The position numbers were made by a program, and so were the translations under genes. Under the pieces are notes generated by a model. The model was not told the origin of the DNA, made no database searches, and was given only the letters and a program-made list of their open reading frames with translations. This document shows, piece by piece, positions 1 to 5,171 of a DNA stretch of 5,171 bases. Source of the DNA: a bacterium (GTDB lineage Bacteria; Patescibacteriota; Gracilibacteria; JAUYGZ01; DAOVYC01); contig DAOVYC010000063.1 of assembly GCA_030635805.1 (NCBI GenBank), forward strand, positions 1 through 5,171. The letters are read 5' to 3'. Within the stretch, counting starts at the first letter, position 1, and every line of letters begins with the position of its first letter.

Positions 1-23
1 ACAATGAGTTCCCAAGGGGTTAT

Positions 24-1922
24 CTAGCACTCGATAATTGCTTTCGCAATATCCTCACTCGCAATTCCCGCTTTCGCGTACAACTCATTTACTTTTCCGG
101 AAAGCTGATATTCCCGTACGCCTAACATCTTGAATTCCGAAGGCCTTACGCCTTCTTCCTCCAGGAATCCGGCTAACTGCGACCCCAGCCCGGAATAGAT
201 ATTGTGATCTTCTACCGTGATCACTTTTCCGGTCTTTTTAACAGAATCAAGCACAGTCTGATCAAATTTCTTGCACGAGCTAACGGCTATTAGTTCAACA
301 GAAACGTCCTTCACTTCCTCAAGAGCCTTTAATGCTTCCGTCACCATCGACCCGCCGGCAATCACCGTTACGTCTTTACCTTTTCGAATTAAATCACTCT
401 TTCCGTATTCAAACTTATAATTTTCTTCGTAGAAGATACTTCCGTCTTCCTTCGTTACCATCGGTACCTTATGTCTTCCCATTCTCACATAAAAATTCCC
501 GTAATGGGAAGCAACGTAACGAATAATTTTATCGGTCTGATTCGGATCGGCCGGTTCAATAATCATCGTATTAAACATACCCAGGAAAGATCCCATATCG
601 TCTATCGCCTGATGGGTCGGACCGTCTTCTCCTACAGACAAACCACAATGAGTGGCGACCATTTTCACGTTAGTCTGATTAATATCATTTACCCGTGCTT
701 GATCTTTTGCCCGACTGGACATGAAAGTGCCAAAAGTTGAGCAGAAAGGAATATATCCGTTCAAGCTCAAACCACCGGCACATGATACCATGTGCTGTTC
801 CGCAATTCCGACTTCAATGTGCTGTTTCGGAACTTCTTTCGCTACGCCATCGGTTTTCACCGATGCACGTAAATCAGCTACAAGAGCTAGCACGTTCTGA
901 TTTCGTTTTGCCAGATCAGTCAGTGCTTTTCCATAAGCACCTCGGCAGTCTCCCGTTGTTCCCGCTTCGTATTGAATCGGTTCTCCGGTATCAATGTCCA
1001 TTTCCGTCAAAAGAGGAGTGAACTCCGGTTTTTCCGGTTGCCATTTAATTTCTTTCAAAAACTCATCCACCAATTTCCTTTCTTCTTCATTCAGTACCAA
1101 ATCTTTAAGTATTTCTTCCGTTTCTTCCGGCTTGGGAGACTTGCCATGCCAGGTTGATTTCAATTCTCTTCCATCCGCCTCAAGCAATTCAATTCCTTTT
1201 CCCATAATCGTTTCTCCAATAATTACCGTCGGTCTATCACTCTTCTTTGCTTCCGCCAGTGCTTTCCACATCTCCACGTAGTCATGTCCGTCCACTTCAA
1301 TCACCCTCCACTTGGCCGCTTCAAACGTTGCCTTAATATCTATCGGCATAGTTTTTTCTAAGCTATCGGTCAATTGAACTCGGTTATAATCCACGAAAAC
1401 CACAAAATTATTCTGCTTATACTTACTCGCAAAATGAATCATCTCGTAAACCTGTCCCTCCTGAGATTCACCATCACCCATGAGGGCGTAAACCGTTTCT
1501 CCGGAATTCTTAAAATATTCTCCCGCGGCAAATCCGGACGCGGCGGAAACTCCCGTCCCCAAAGGACCGGTGCCAAACCAAATTCCGGGAACGTGTCTCG
1601 TAACGTGTCCTTCGTAAATACTTCCAATTTGCCTAAAAGTATTTATCACCTCATCTTTTGGAACATATTTCATTTCCGCCAGAACAGCGTACACGGCGGG
1701 GGAGATGTGCCCGTGCGAAACAATCACCTTCTCTCCCGTCTGACTGAGCACAAAAGCATAAAGCATCGCCAAATAGTCCATACTGGAACACGATCCGCCC
1801 GGATGTCCGCTCTGCGCCTGACTAACCATTGCCAAAAGACTATGTCGACAAGACTTGGTAAACGCTTCGAGAAAACTAACCTGTTCCGGTGTTAACTCAG
1901 AATTTAATTTCGGAATATCCAT
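24..1922 (-). CDS. tkt: Transketolase, full-length single chain
   Basis: Thiamine diphosphate (ThDP) dependent cytosolic enzyme that transfers two-carbon ketol units between ketose and aldose phosphates in the non-oxidative pentose phosphate pathway. At 632 residues it is in the usual size range for an undivided transketolase. Visible motifs in order: SGHPGG at 38-43; SHGH at 69-72; histidines 106 and 110 before GTGPLGTG at 117-124; the ThDP/metal motif starting GDGES at 149-153 and ending at Asn180; TWHGK with His259; the pyrimidine-domain motif GIAEQH with catalytic Glu375; DGPTHQ at 433-438 with substrate His437; and YVR with Arg480 as a likely phosphate-binding residue. The C-terminal domain runs from about 515 to 632. 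These features separate it from DXP synthase and from split archaeal-type transketolases. The start is the ATG at 1922; no Shine-Dalgarno sequence precedes it, only a T-rich stretch. The stop is TAG. It lies 96 bases after rpiB, with a palindromic element between them, and is probably the last gene of the pgi-rpiB-tkt operon. Only 23 bases follow it, so no terminator can be judged. Confidence 0.96.
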   Translation of the reverse strand: MDIPKLNSELTPEQVSFLEAFTKSCRHSLLAMVSQAQSGHPGGSCSSMDYLAMLYAFVLSQTGEKVIVSHGHISPAVYAVLAEMKYVPKDEVINTFRQIGSIYEGHVTRHVPGIWFGTGPLGTGVSAASGFAAGEYFKNSGETVYALMGDGESQEGQVYEMIHFASKYKQNNFVVFVDYNRVQLTDSLEKTMPIDIKATFEAAKWRVIEVDGHDYVEMWKALAEAKKSDRPTVIIGETIMGKGIELLEADGRELKSTWHGKSPKPEETEEILKDLVLNEEERKLVDEFLKEIKWQPEKPEFTPLLTEMDIDTGEPIQYEAGTTGDCRGAYGKALTDLAKRNQNVLALVADLRASVKTDGVAKEVPKQHIEVGIAEQHMVSCAGGLSLNGYIPFCSTFGTFMSSRAKDQARVNDINQTNVKMVATHCGLSVGEDGPTHQAIDDMGSFLGMFNTMIIEPADPNQTDKIIRYVASHYGNFYVRMGRHKVPMVTKEDGSIFYEENYKFEYGKSDLIRKGKDVTVIAGGSMVTEALKALEEVKDVSVELIAVSSCKKFDQTVLDSVKKTGKVITVEDHNIYSGLGSQLAGFLEEEGVRPSEFKMLGVREYQLSGKVNELYAKAGIASEDIAKAIIEC

Positions 1923-1950
1923 TGGAAAAAATTATTAAGTATTTTTTTAT

Positions 1951-2015
1951 CCCACCCTCAACTTGATTGAGGGTCCAGTACTTAAGTTCTGGATCCTCGC
2001 TTTCGCAAGGATGGG
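1951..2015. repeat. REP-like nested palindromic element between rpiB and tkt
   Basis: A 65-base element filling most of the 96-base gap. Its ends form an imperfect inverted repeat: CCCACCCT at 1951-1958 against AGGATGGG at 2008-2015, 7 of 8 pairs. Inside are two hairpins. One has a perfect 8-bp stem (ACCCTCAA 1954-1961 with TTGAGGGT 1967-1974, 5-base loop). The other pairs 1993-2000 with 2005-2012; on the minus (mRNA) strand its tip is GCGAAAGC, giving a GAAA loop, and its single mismatch becomes a U-G pair. Between them, 1975-1992 is a near-perfect palindrome centred on ACTTAAGT, and the pairing extends to 1969-1998 with two mismatched pairs. The region can therefore fold either as two hairpins or as one long central stem. 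It resembles dispersed REP-type repeats built on GCGAAAGC, but whether it recurs in this genome cannot be seen here. No T-tract follows either hairpin on either strand, so it is not a typical intrinsic terminator. Confidence 0.75.
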
Positions 2016-2018
2016 CTA

Positions 2019-2468
2019 CTAGGATTCATAATCAGAAATCTTATCCACTCTTCTTCTGTGACGCTCCTCTTCTACAAACTCGGTTCCCAGCCACATCTTA
2101 ATCACCTTCTTCGCCTCCTCCGGTTCTACAAATCGTGCCCCCAGAGAAAGAATATTAGCATTATTATGCGTTCGGGAAAGTTCTGCAATATCCTCTTTCG
2201 CTCCATAGTACATAGCGGCGCGAATACCTTTCACCTTATTGGCCGCGATCGCTTCCCCTTGTCCCGATCCGCCAAAAATAATTCCCCGATTATTCACCGG
2301 ATCTTCGGCCACTTTTTCCGCCGCCGGAATAATAAAATCCGGATAATCATCCAGCTCATCATATTCATAAGCACCAACATCATCAACGTCATGCCCTTCC
2401 GCTTCGAGAAACTTTTTAACCTCCTCCTTAAGTTCAAAACCGGCGTGGTCTGTAGCTAAGTAAATCAT
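2019..2468 (-). CDS. rpiB: Ribose-5-phosphate isomerase B (RpiB/LacAB family), glutamate type
   Basis: Interconverts ribulose-5-phosphate and ribose-5-phosphate in the cytosol. The 149-residue length is normal for RpiB. Visible family features: the N-terminal ATDHAGFELK at 5-14 with Asp7 and His8; DYPDF at 41-45; the anion-hole loop GGSGQGEAIAANK at 66-78; GIRAA at 81-85; SRTHNNAN at 98-105 with His101, the likely ring-opening histidine; and a C-terminal arginine cluster at 136-140 for phosphate binding. The Escherichia coli enzyme has a catalytic cysteine in the loop (ICGTGIG). Here that position is not Cys, and the loop instead carries Glu72, as in the Mycobacterium tuberculosis enzyme, where a glutamate in GSGNGE acts as the base. 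LacA/LacB or another sugar-phosphate isomerase of the fold is possible, but the neighbouring pgi and tkt favour ribose-5-phosphate. The ATG at 2468 lies 9 bases after the pgi stop, indicating co-transcription. No Shine-Dalgarno sequence is present (TTTTTTAAT precedes the ATG). The stop is TAG. Confidence 0.93.
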   Translation of the reverse strand: MIYLATDHAGFELKEEVKKFLEAEGHDVDDVGAYEYDELDDYPDFIIPAAEKVAEDPVNNRGIIFGGSGQGEAIAANKVKGIRAAMYYGAKEDIAELSRTHNNANILSLGARFVEPEEAKKVIKMWLGTEFVEEERHRRRVDKISDYES

Positions 2469-2477
2469 ATTAAAAAA

Positions 2478-3782
2478 TTAAGAATTGTCGAGAAGCAACT
2501 TTTTAGTAAGCTGCTTCGAGAGTTCCACTCCCGGTTGATTGAAAGCATTTATCTCATAAAGCTCCCCCAGAAAGGCCGTTGCGCATTTAAAAAACATTAT
2601 CAATGTTCCCAATGTTTTTGCATCTATTCTCTCAATCTCTATCACCAAAACCGGTCGATCATTACGAACAAGAGAATGAATGGTTCCGTGCATTTCCGTG
2701 TGAATCAACTGCCTGAAATCAATATTTCGCAGGAAATTTGCACTTTCCTCGTTCGGATGCAGGTACGGGATTTGAATAGTTTTCCCAAAATCGTTTATCT
2801 TAATAAACATAAAAAACTTATCGTTCGGACCTTCATTATAAAGTTGATTCTGTGAATGCTGATCGGTTGCTCCCAAAGCGTTAATCGGAGTTAAACCGGT
2901 ATTAACCTTTTTACCCAGATCATTAAATGCTTTACCGATACTTTCCGCCAGTAATTGCCTGTACCAGTCAGAGAAACGGATCAACTTATGAGAGTAGGGG
3001 ATTAGAACATTTAAAAATTTACCTTTTTTATCAAGAGAATACTGAATATTGGCTAACTGAAACGGTAAATTCTGATCAAAATTTGTATTCAAAAATGATT
3101 CTTTCGCTTCCCTGGCTCCTTCCAGAATTGCGTCGATATCGATTCCGATTAATTTTGCCGGAATAAGACTGACATTGGTTAAAACGGAAAAACGGCCCCC
3201 TACATTCCCCGGAACATCAAAGGCTCTTATTCCTTCTTCATTGGCAACTTTTCGTAACAATCCTTTTTTTGGATCGGTAATAAAAACAAAATGTTCTTTA
3301 ATATCCAACCCTTTTTCCTCGCATAAATCCCGAAAGTAAAAATACTCAGCCAACGTTTCCGGTGTTCCTCCCGACTTGCTCACCACCAAAAAAAGCGTCT
3401 TCTCAAAATTAATCACATCCTGAATTTCGGAGATCAGACTGGGGTCAATATTATCAACGGCGTGAAGTTGCGGATATTCCCGGTCTTCCAGCTCATTTTC
3501 ATACAGATGTTTCAGACTTTGCTGCAAACAAATAGTACCCAGAGCCGAACCGCCGATCCCAAGTAGCACAATGTCCTCATATTTACCTTTAACCTCATCG
3601 CCAAAAGCATGAACCTCCTTTAGCATCTGTTTATTATCAACAACCTCATGAAATCCCTGCTCACGTTTTTTAAATTTTTCCAGAAACTCAGCAATCTGGT
3701 CCGCATTTACCCTCAGCTCTTTTTCCGAAAGCCCGTGCCGAGCATCAATTTTTCCGAGATGTTTTACATCTAATTTTATCAT
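2478..3782 (-). CDS. pgi: Glucose-6-phosphate isomerase
   Basis: Reversibly converts glucose-6-phosphate to fructose-6-phosphate in glycolysis and gluconeogenesis, and here probably feeds fructose-6-phosphate to the transketolase two genes downstream. Two SIS-type sugar-phosphate folds are recognisable. GIGGSALG at 75-82 and SKSGGTPET at 135-143 bind the sugar phosphate. GGRFSVLT at 195-202 supplies Arg197. LLAESIGK carries catalytic Glu280. GATDQHSQ carries His309, the ring-opening histidine. The C-terminal family signature at 406-423 (G..YEINAFNQPGVELSK) ends in the active-site Lys423. The 434-residue length matches the short bacterial class (about 415-450 residues), not the roughly 550-residue E. 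coli type. No catalytic residue is missing. The start is the ATG at 3782; alternatives further in would cut the N-terminal domain. There is no Shine-Dalgarno sequence; a candidate promoter lies only 10 bases upstream. Stop is TAA, and rpiB follows after 9 bases. Confidence 0.96.
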   Translation of the reverse strand: MIKLDVKHLGKIDARHGLSEKELRVNADQIAEFLEKFKKREQGFHEVVDNKQMLKEVHAFGDEVKGKYEDIVLLGIGGSALGTICLQQSLKHLYENELEDREYPQLHAVDNIDPSLISEIQDVINFEKTLFLVVSKSGGTPETLAEYFYFRDLCEEKGLDIKEHFVFITDPKKGLLRKVANEEGIRAFDVPGNVGGRFSVLTNVSLIPAKLIGIDIDAILEGAREAKESFLNTNFDQNLPFQLANIQYSLDKKGKFLNVLIPYSHKLIRFSDWYRQLLAESIGKAFNDLGKKVNTGLTPINALGATDQHSQNQLYNEGPNDKFFMFIKINDFGKTIQIPYLHPNEESANFLRNIDFRQLIHTEMHGTIHSLVRNDRPVLVIEIERIDAKTLGTLIMFFKCATAFLGELYEINAFNQPGVELSKQLTKKLLLDNS

Positions 3783-3792
3783 AAGTGAACCA

Positions 3793-3821
3793 AATATAAA
3801 TCATTTTAGAATGATTACCAA
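3793..3821 (-). promoter_or_regulatory. Candidate sigma-70 promoter of pgi-rpiB-tkt with a dyad in the spacer
   Basis: On the minus strand a TTGGTA hexamer (3821-3816, 4 of 6 matches to TTGACA) is separated by exactly 17 bases from TATATT (3798-3793, 5 of 6 matches to TATAAT). The -10 box ends 10 bases before the pgi ATG at 3782, so transcription would start only a few bases before the ATG or at it, giving a nearly leaderless mRNA. This agrees with the lack of a Shine-Dalgarno sequence. The dyad at 3799-3816 fills the spacer. The assignment is by sequence match only. Confidence 0.5.
3799..3816. promoter_or_regulatory. Perfect 7-bp dyad, possible operator in the pgi promoter spacer
   Basis: AATCATT at 3799-3805 and AATGATT at 3810-3816 are exact reverse complements separated by TTAG. 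The dyad covers the whole spacer between the candidate -35 and -10 boxes and overlaps one base of the -35, a place where a bound repressor would block RNA polymerase. It could instead be a short hairpin at the end of the upstream gene's transcript, but the stem is weak and AT-rich and no T-tract follows. Confidence 0.35.
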
Positions 3822-3844
3822 GCAGATTTAGGACGAAGACTACA

Positions 3845-4573
3845 TTATTTACCACTTTCAGACTCCTCCTCCAGAGCTTCCTGAAAAGCCTGAAGATTAC
3901 GTTTCAGGATAACATCAACGTTAGAAAGAAAACGAACAATGTATTTATATGATACTATTTTATTTTCTCCCCTTAGGGGGTCAAAAGAATCTGTCCTTTT
4001 TTGTAAATATGAAACTATTCTTTGATCCTGTTCAAGAGAAAGTTTTTCCTCCTTCTTGCTTGACGGTGTCTCAGTTTCAAATAATTTCTCTATAAGAATA
4101 TTTATTTCTGAAGCAGTAGGACGCACCCCGGATTTATCAAGAACCATTATTCCTTTATCCTGATGCTGATTTGTATCAACTACCTGATAGCCAAAAAATT
4201 CAACAAACTTAAATTCACCATTTTTATTTATTTCAAAATTGGTATCCTTGTTATTATCGGTTAAAATTATTCGATAACCAAAATCGCCAACATTTTTAAA
4301 ATCAAAAACACGACTTTGCTCTTGTCTGTAACGAGTTTCAACCTGACACCATTTACCGGATAGATTTTGACTAAAATTGATACTATCCTTATCAATCATT
4401 TCACCGGTTTGAATTCCGTTTTCAATAGGAAGAAGATCTCCAAAAATATCAAAAATCTCCTTCAATTTTTCAAAATTATCCTTCAGATGTTCGAAAATTA
4501 TGGCTATTTGTTTTTCAACATCCTTAGCTGAATATTCATTTTCAGGAAGATTATTATTTTCGGGGGACTTCAT
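3845..4573 (-). CDS. Hypothetical protein, hydrophilic, unrecognised
   Basis: I do not recognise this 242-residue protein. With the ATG at 4573 it has no signal peptide and no membrane segment, so it is probably cytosolic. Residues about 15-48 look like an amphipathic helix rich in Lys, Glu, Ile and Phe. Residues about 70-150 alternate hydrophobic and polar residues and look beta-rich (FGYRIILTD at 98-106, EFKFVEFFGYQVVD at 120-133). Residues about 153-166 and 180-235 look helical, ending in an acidic tail (EEESESGK). No catalytic motif is evident. A TTG at 4639 in the same frame would add 22 residues, including a hydrophobic run that mimics a signal peptide. I prefer the ATG because the extension lies in the divergent promoter region. 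The gene is much more AT-rich than its neighbours (15 to 20 G/C in two 60-base blocks I counted, against 27 to 35 in blocks of pgi and tkt). It ends with TAA 62 bases before pgi; a shared function with the sugar genes is not shown. Confidence 0.75.
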   Translation of the reverse strand: MKSPENNNLPENEYSAKDVEKQIAIIFEHLKDNFEKLKEIFDIFGDLLPIENGIQTGEMIDKDSINFSQNLSGKWCQVETRYRQEQSRVFDFKNVGDFGYRIILTDNNKDTNFEINKNGEFKFVEFFGYQVVDTNQHQDKGIMVLDKSGVRPTASEINILIEKLFETETPSSKKEEKLSLEQDQRIVSYLQKRTDSFDPLRGENKIVSYKYIVRFLSNVDVILKRNLQAFQEALEEESESGK

Positions 4574-4647
4574 AAAAACTACATAAGAGATGGATGAAAG
4601 TTTCGTCCAAAAACCAGTAAAAATCAATAGAATTTTCAAATTCCGTT

Positions 4648-4675
4648 TTGAGTTTTCAGTTTAAAACATTAGAAT
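4648..4675 (+). promoter_or_regulatory. Candidate sigma-70 promoter of flavodoxin
   Basis: TTGAGT at 4648-4653 (4 of 6 matches to TTGACA) is followed after 16 bases by TAGAAT at 4670-4675 (5 of 6 matches to TATAAT). Transcription would begin near 4682, about 23 bases before the TTG chosen as the flavodoxin start. If this is right, the in-frame TTG at 4648 is part of the -35 box and cannot be a start codon in this transcript. Confidence 0.4.
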
Positions 4676-4690
4676 CTATTCACAATAGAT
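4674..4690. promoter_or_regulatory. Perfect 7-bp dyad over the flavodoxin -10 and start region
   Basis: ATCTATT at 4674-4680 and AATAGAT at 4684-4690 are exact reverse complements separated by CAC. The dyad begins inside the candidate -10 box and covers the expected transcription start, a typical position for a repressor site. Its half-sites differ from those of the dyad before pgi, so a shared regulator is not implied. It could also form a small hairpin at the 5' end of the mRNA. Confidence 0.35.
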
Positions 4691-4704
4691 ATTTTAATAA
4701 AATT

Positions 4705-5151
4705 TTGGCAAAAATTTTAACCATTTTCGGTTCAACGGGAGGAAATACGGAGCTTGTCGTTGACAAGGTCACCGAAATTCTTGAATCCAAAGGGCATCAG
4801 GTTGATATCAGGCGGGCAGAGGAGTCTTCTTACGAAGATTTCCAAGATCACAATCTTTATCTTCTCGCTTCTCCGACTTACGGACATGGCGTCCTCCAAC
4901 ACGAATTTCAGAAACTGGCCGACCAGCTAAAGAATCAGGATCTCTCCGGCAGGAAATTTGCCGTTATCGGTCTTGGTGATCAGCGGTACGAAAAAGAATA
5001 CCTTCTGGAATCAGCCAAGACCCTGGAAAAACTTGTCAAAGACCATAAGGGCGAACTGGTTCACGTTTCCCTCCGAATCCTAAACACCCCCGTCCAATAT
5101 CTCGACACCACCATTACTGCTTGGGCGGAACAGTTATCAGAAAAACTGTAA
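4705..5151 (+). CDS. Flavodoxin, short-chain, TTG start
   Basis: Small cytosolic FMN protein that carries electrons at low potential between redox enzymes; its partner is not visible here. The 148 residues contain all three FMN-binding loops. The phosphate loop is GSTGGNT at 9-15, right after the first strand (AKILTIF). The 50s loop is SPTYGHG at 56-62, with Tyr59 where Desulfovibrio flavodoxin has a stacking Trp. The 90s loop is GLGDQRY at 89-96 region, with Tyr96 as the other likely ring-stacking residue. The absence of a roughly 20-residue insertion in the last strand makes it short-chain; the Desulfovibrio protein has the same length. The C-terminal helix ends in TAWAEQL. I chose the TTG at 4705 because it puts the first strand at the usual distance from the N-terminus. 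The upstream in-frame TTG at 4648 would add 19 residues with no flavodoxin counterpart and overlaps the -35 box. No Shine-Dalgarno sequence precedes either. It diverges from the hypothetical gene and stops at TAA. MioC-like or other flavodoxin-fold proteins are less likely. Confidence 0.9.
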   Translation: MAKILTIFGSTGGNTELVVDKVTEILESKGHQVDIRRAEESSYEDFQDHNLYLLASPTYGHGVLQHEFQKLADQLKNQDLSGRKFAVIGLGDQRYEKEYLLESAKTLEKLVKDHKGELVHVSLRILNTPVQYLDTTITAWAEQLSEKL

Positions 5152-5171
5152 TAAGTAATAAATAATAAGTA

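Larger units (their letters stand above)
4574..4704. other. Divergent intergenic region between the hypothetical gene and flavodoxin
   Basis: This 131-base AT-rich gap separates the two divergent starts and should contain both of their promoters. On the plus strand a reasonable flavodoxin promoter and a dyad can be seen (listed separately). On the minus strand I found no convincing promoter for the hypothetical gene: the best pairing is TTGGAC with TATGTA at a 19-base spacing, which is weak. No Shine-Dalgarno sequence stands before either start. The extent assumes the starts at 4573 and 4705. Confidence 0.55.

Noticed and set aside
1374..1895. A 173-codon open frame on the plus strand, antisense to tkt.
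   Set aside because: It lies wholly inside the N-terminal ThDP domain of transketolase, whose motifs are intact, and its translation has low-complexity, Arg/Ser/His-rich character typical of an antisense shadow.
1930..1973. An internal promoter for tkt on the minus strand (TTGAGG and AATAAT).
   Set aside because: The spacing is 19 bases and the -35 match falls inside the hairpin stem, so the match is too weak to list as a feature.
1923..1974. The hairpin at 1954-1974 as an intrinsic terminator, since a T-tract (1942-1948) lies nearby.
   Set aside because: The T-tract precedes the stem on the plus strand and reads as A's after the stem on the minus strand, so it is on the wrong side for termination in either direction.
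2058..2459. A 133-codon open frame on the plus strand, antisense to rpiB.
   Set aside because: It mirrors nearly all of rpiB, which has all its family motifs, and its translation resembles no known protein.
4574..4639. A 22-residue hydrophobic N-terminal extension of the hypothetical protein from a TTG start, resembling a signal peptide.
   Set aside because: It needs a rare start codon and lies in the divergent promoter region, and the ATG at 4573 begins a typical soluble N-terminus. It cannot be fully excluded.
4648..4704. A 19-residue N-terminal extension of flavodoxin.
   Set aside because: Flavodoxins begin directly with the first beta strand, and the upstream TTG overlaps the candidate -35 box.
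24..5151. An alternative genetic code with TGA as glycine, as in some Patescibacteria.
   Set aside because: All five genes end in TAA or TAG, but none contains an in-frame TGA and their glycine motifs use normal GGN codons. The lack of TGA stops in five genes is not informative.

Overview
The window looks like an ordinary bacterial chromosomal segment carrying central sugar-phosphate metabolism. Four genes lie on the minus strand and one diverges on the plus strand. Reading along the minus strand the order is an unrecognised 242-residue protein (4573 to 3845), glucose-6-phosphate isomerase (3782 to 2478), a ribose-5-phosphate isomerase B (2468 to 2019) and a full-length transketolase (1922 to 24). 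A short-chain flavodoxin (4705 to 5151) runs the other way. No RNA gene, CRISPR array, insertion sequence or defence gene was found.

The three enzymes pgi, rpiB and tkt form a probable operon. Pgi links glucose-6-phosphate and fructose-6-phosphate. Transketolase moves two-carbon units between fructose-6-phosphate or xylulose-5-phosphate and aldose phosphates. RpiB interconverts ribulose-5-phosphate and ribose-5-phosphate. Together they are the core of a route from hexose phosphate to ribose-5-phosphate for nucleotide synthesis without the oxidative pentose phosphate branch. A candidate sigma-70 type promoter with a perfect dyad in its spacer sits directly in front of pgi, so close that the mRNA would be nearly leaderless.

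The 96-base gap between rpiB and tkt holds a 65-base nested palindrome of the REP type, built around a GCGAAAGC mini-hairpin. The divergent gap 4574-4704 holds a candidate flavodoxin promoter and a second perfect dyad.

The organism cannot be fixed from this window. Compact genes, moderate GC, no visible Shine-Dalgarno sequence before any of the five starts, and this pared-down pentose phosphate gene set would fit a Candidate Phyla Radiation (Patescibacteria) genome, but that is inference. All five stops are TAA or TAG, and the genes read correctly with the standard bacterial code. The unrecognised gene is clearly more AT-rich than its neighbours. I see no strong evidence of a new system. The points most worth a second look are the glutamate-type RpiB active site, the palindromic element and the dyad-bearing promoters.
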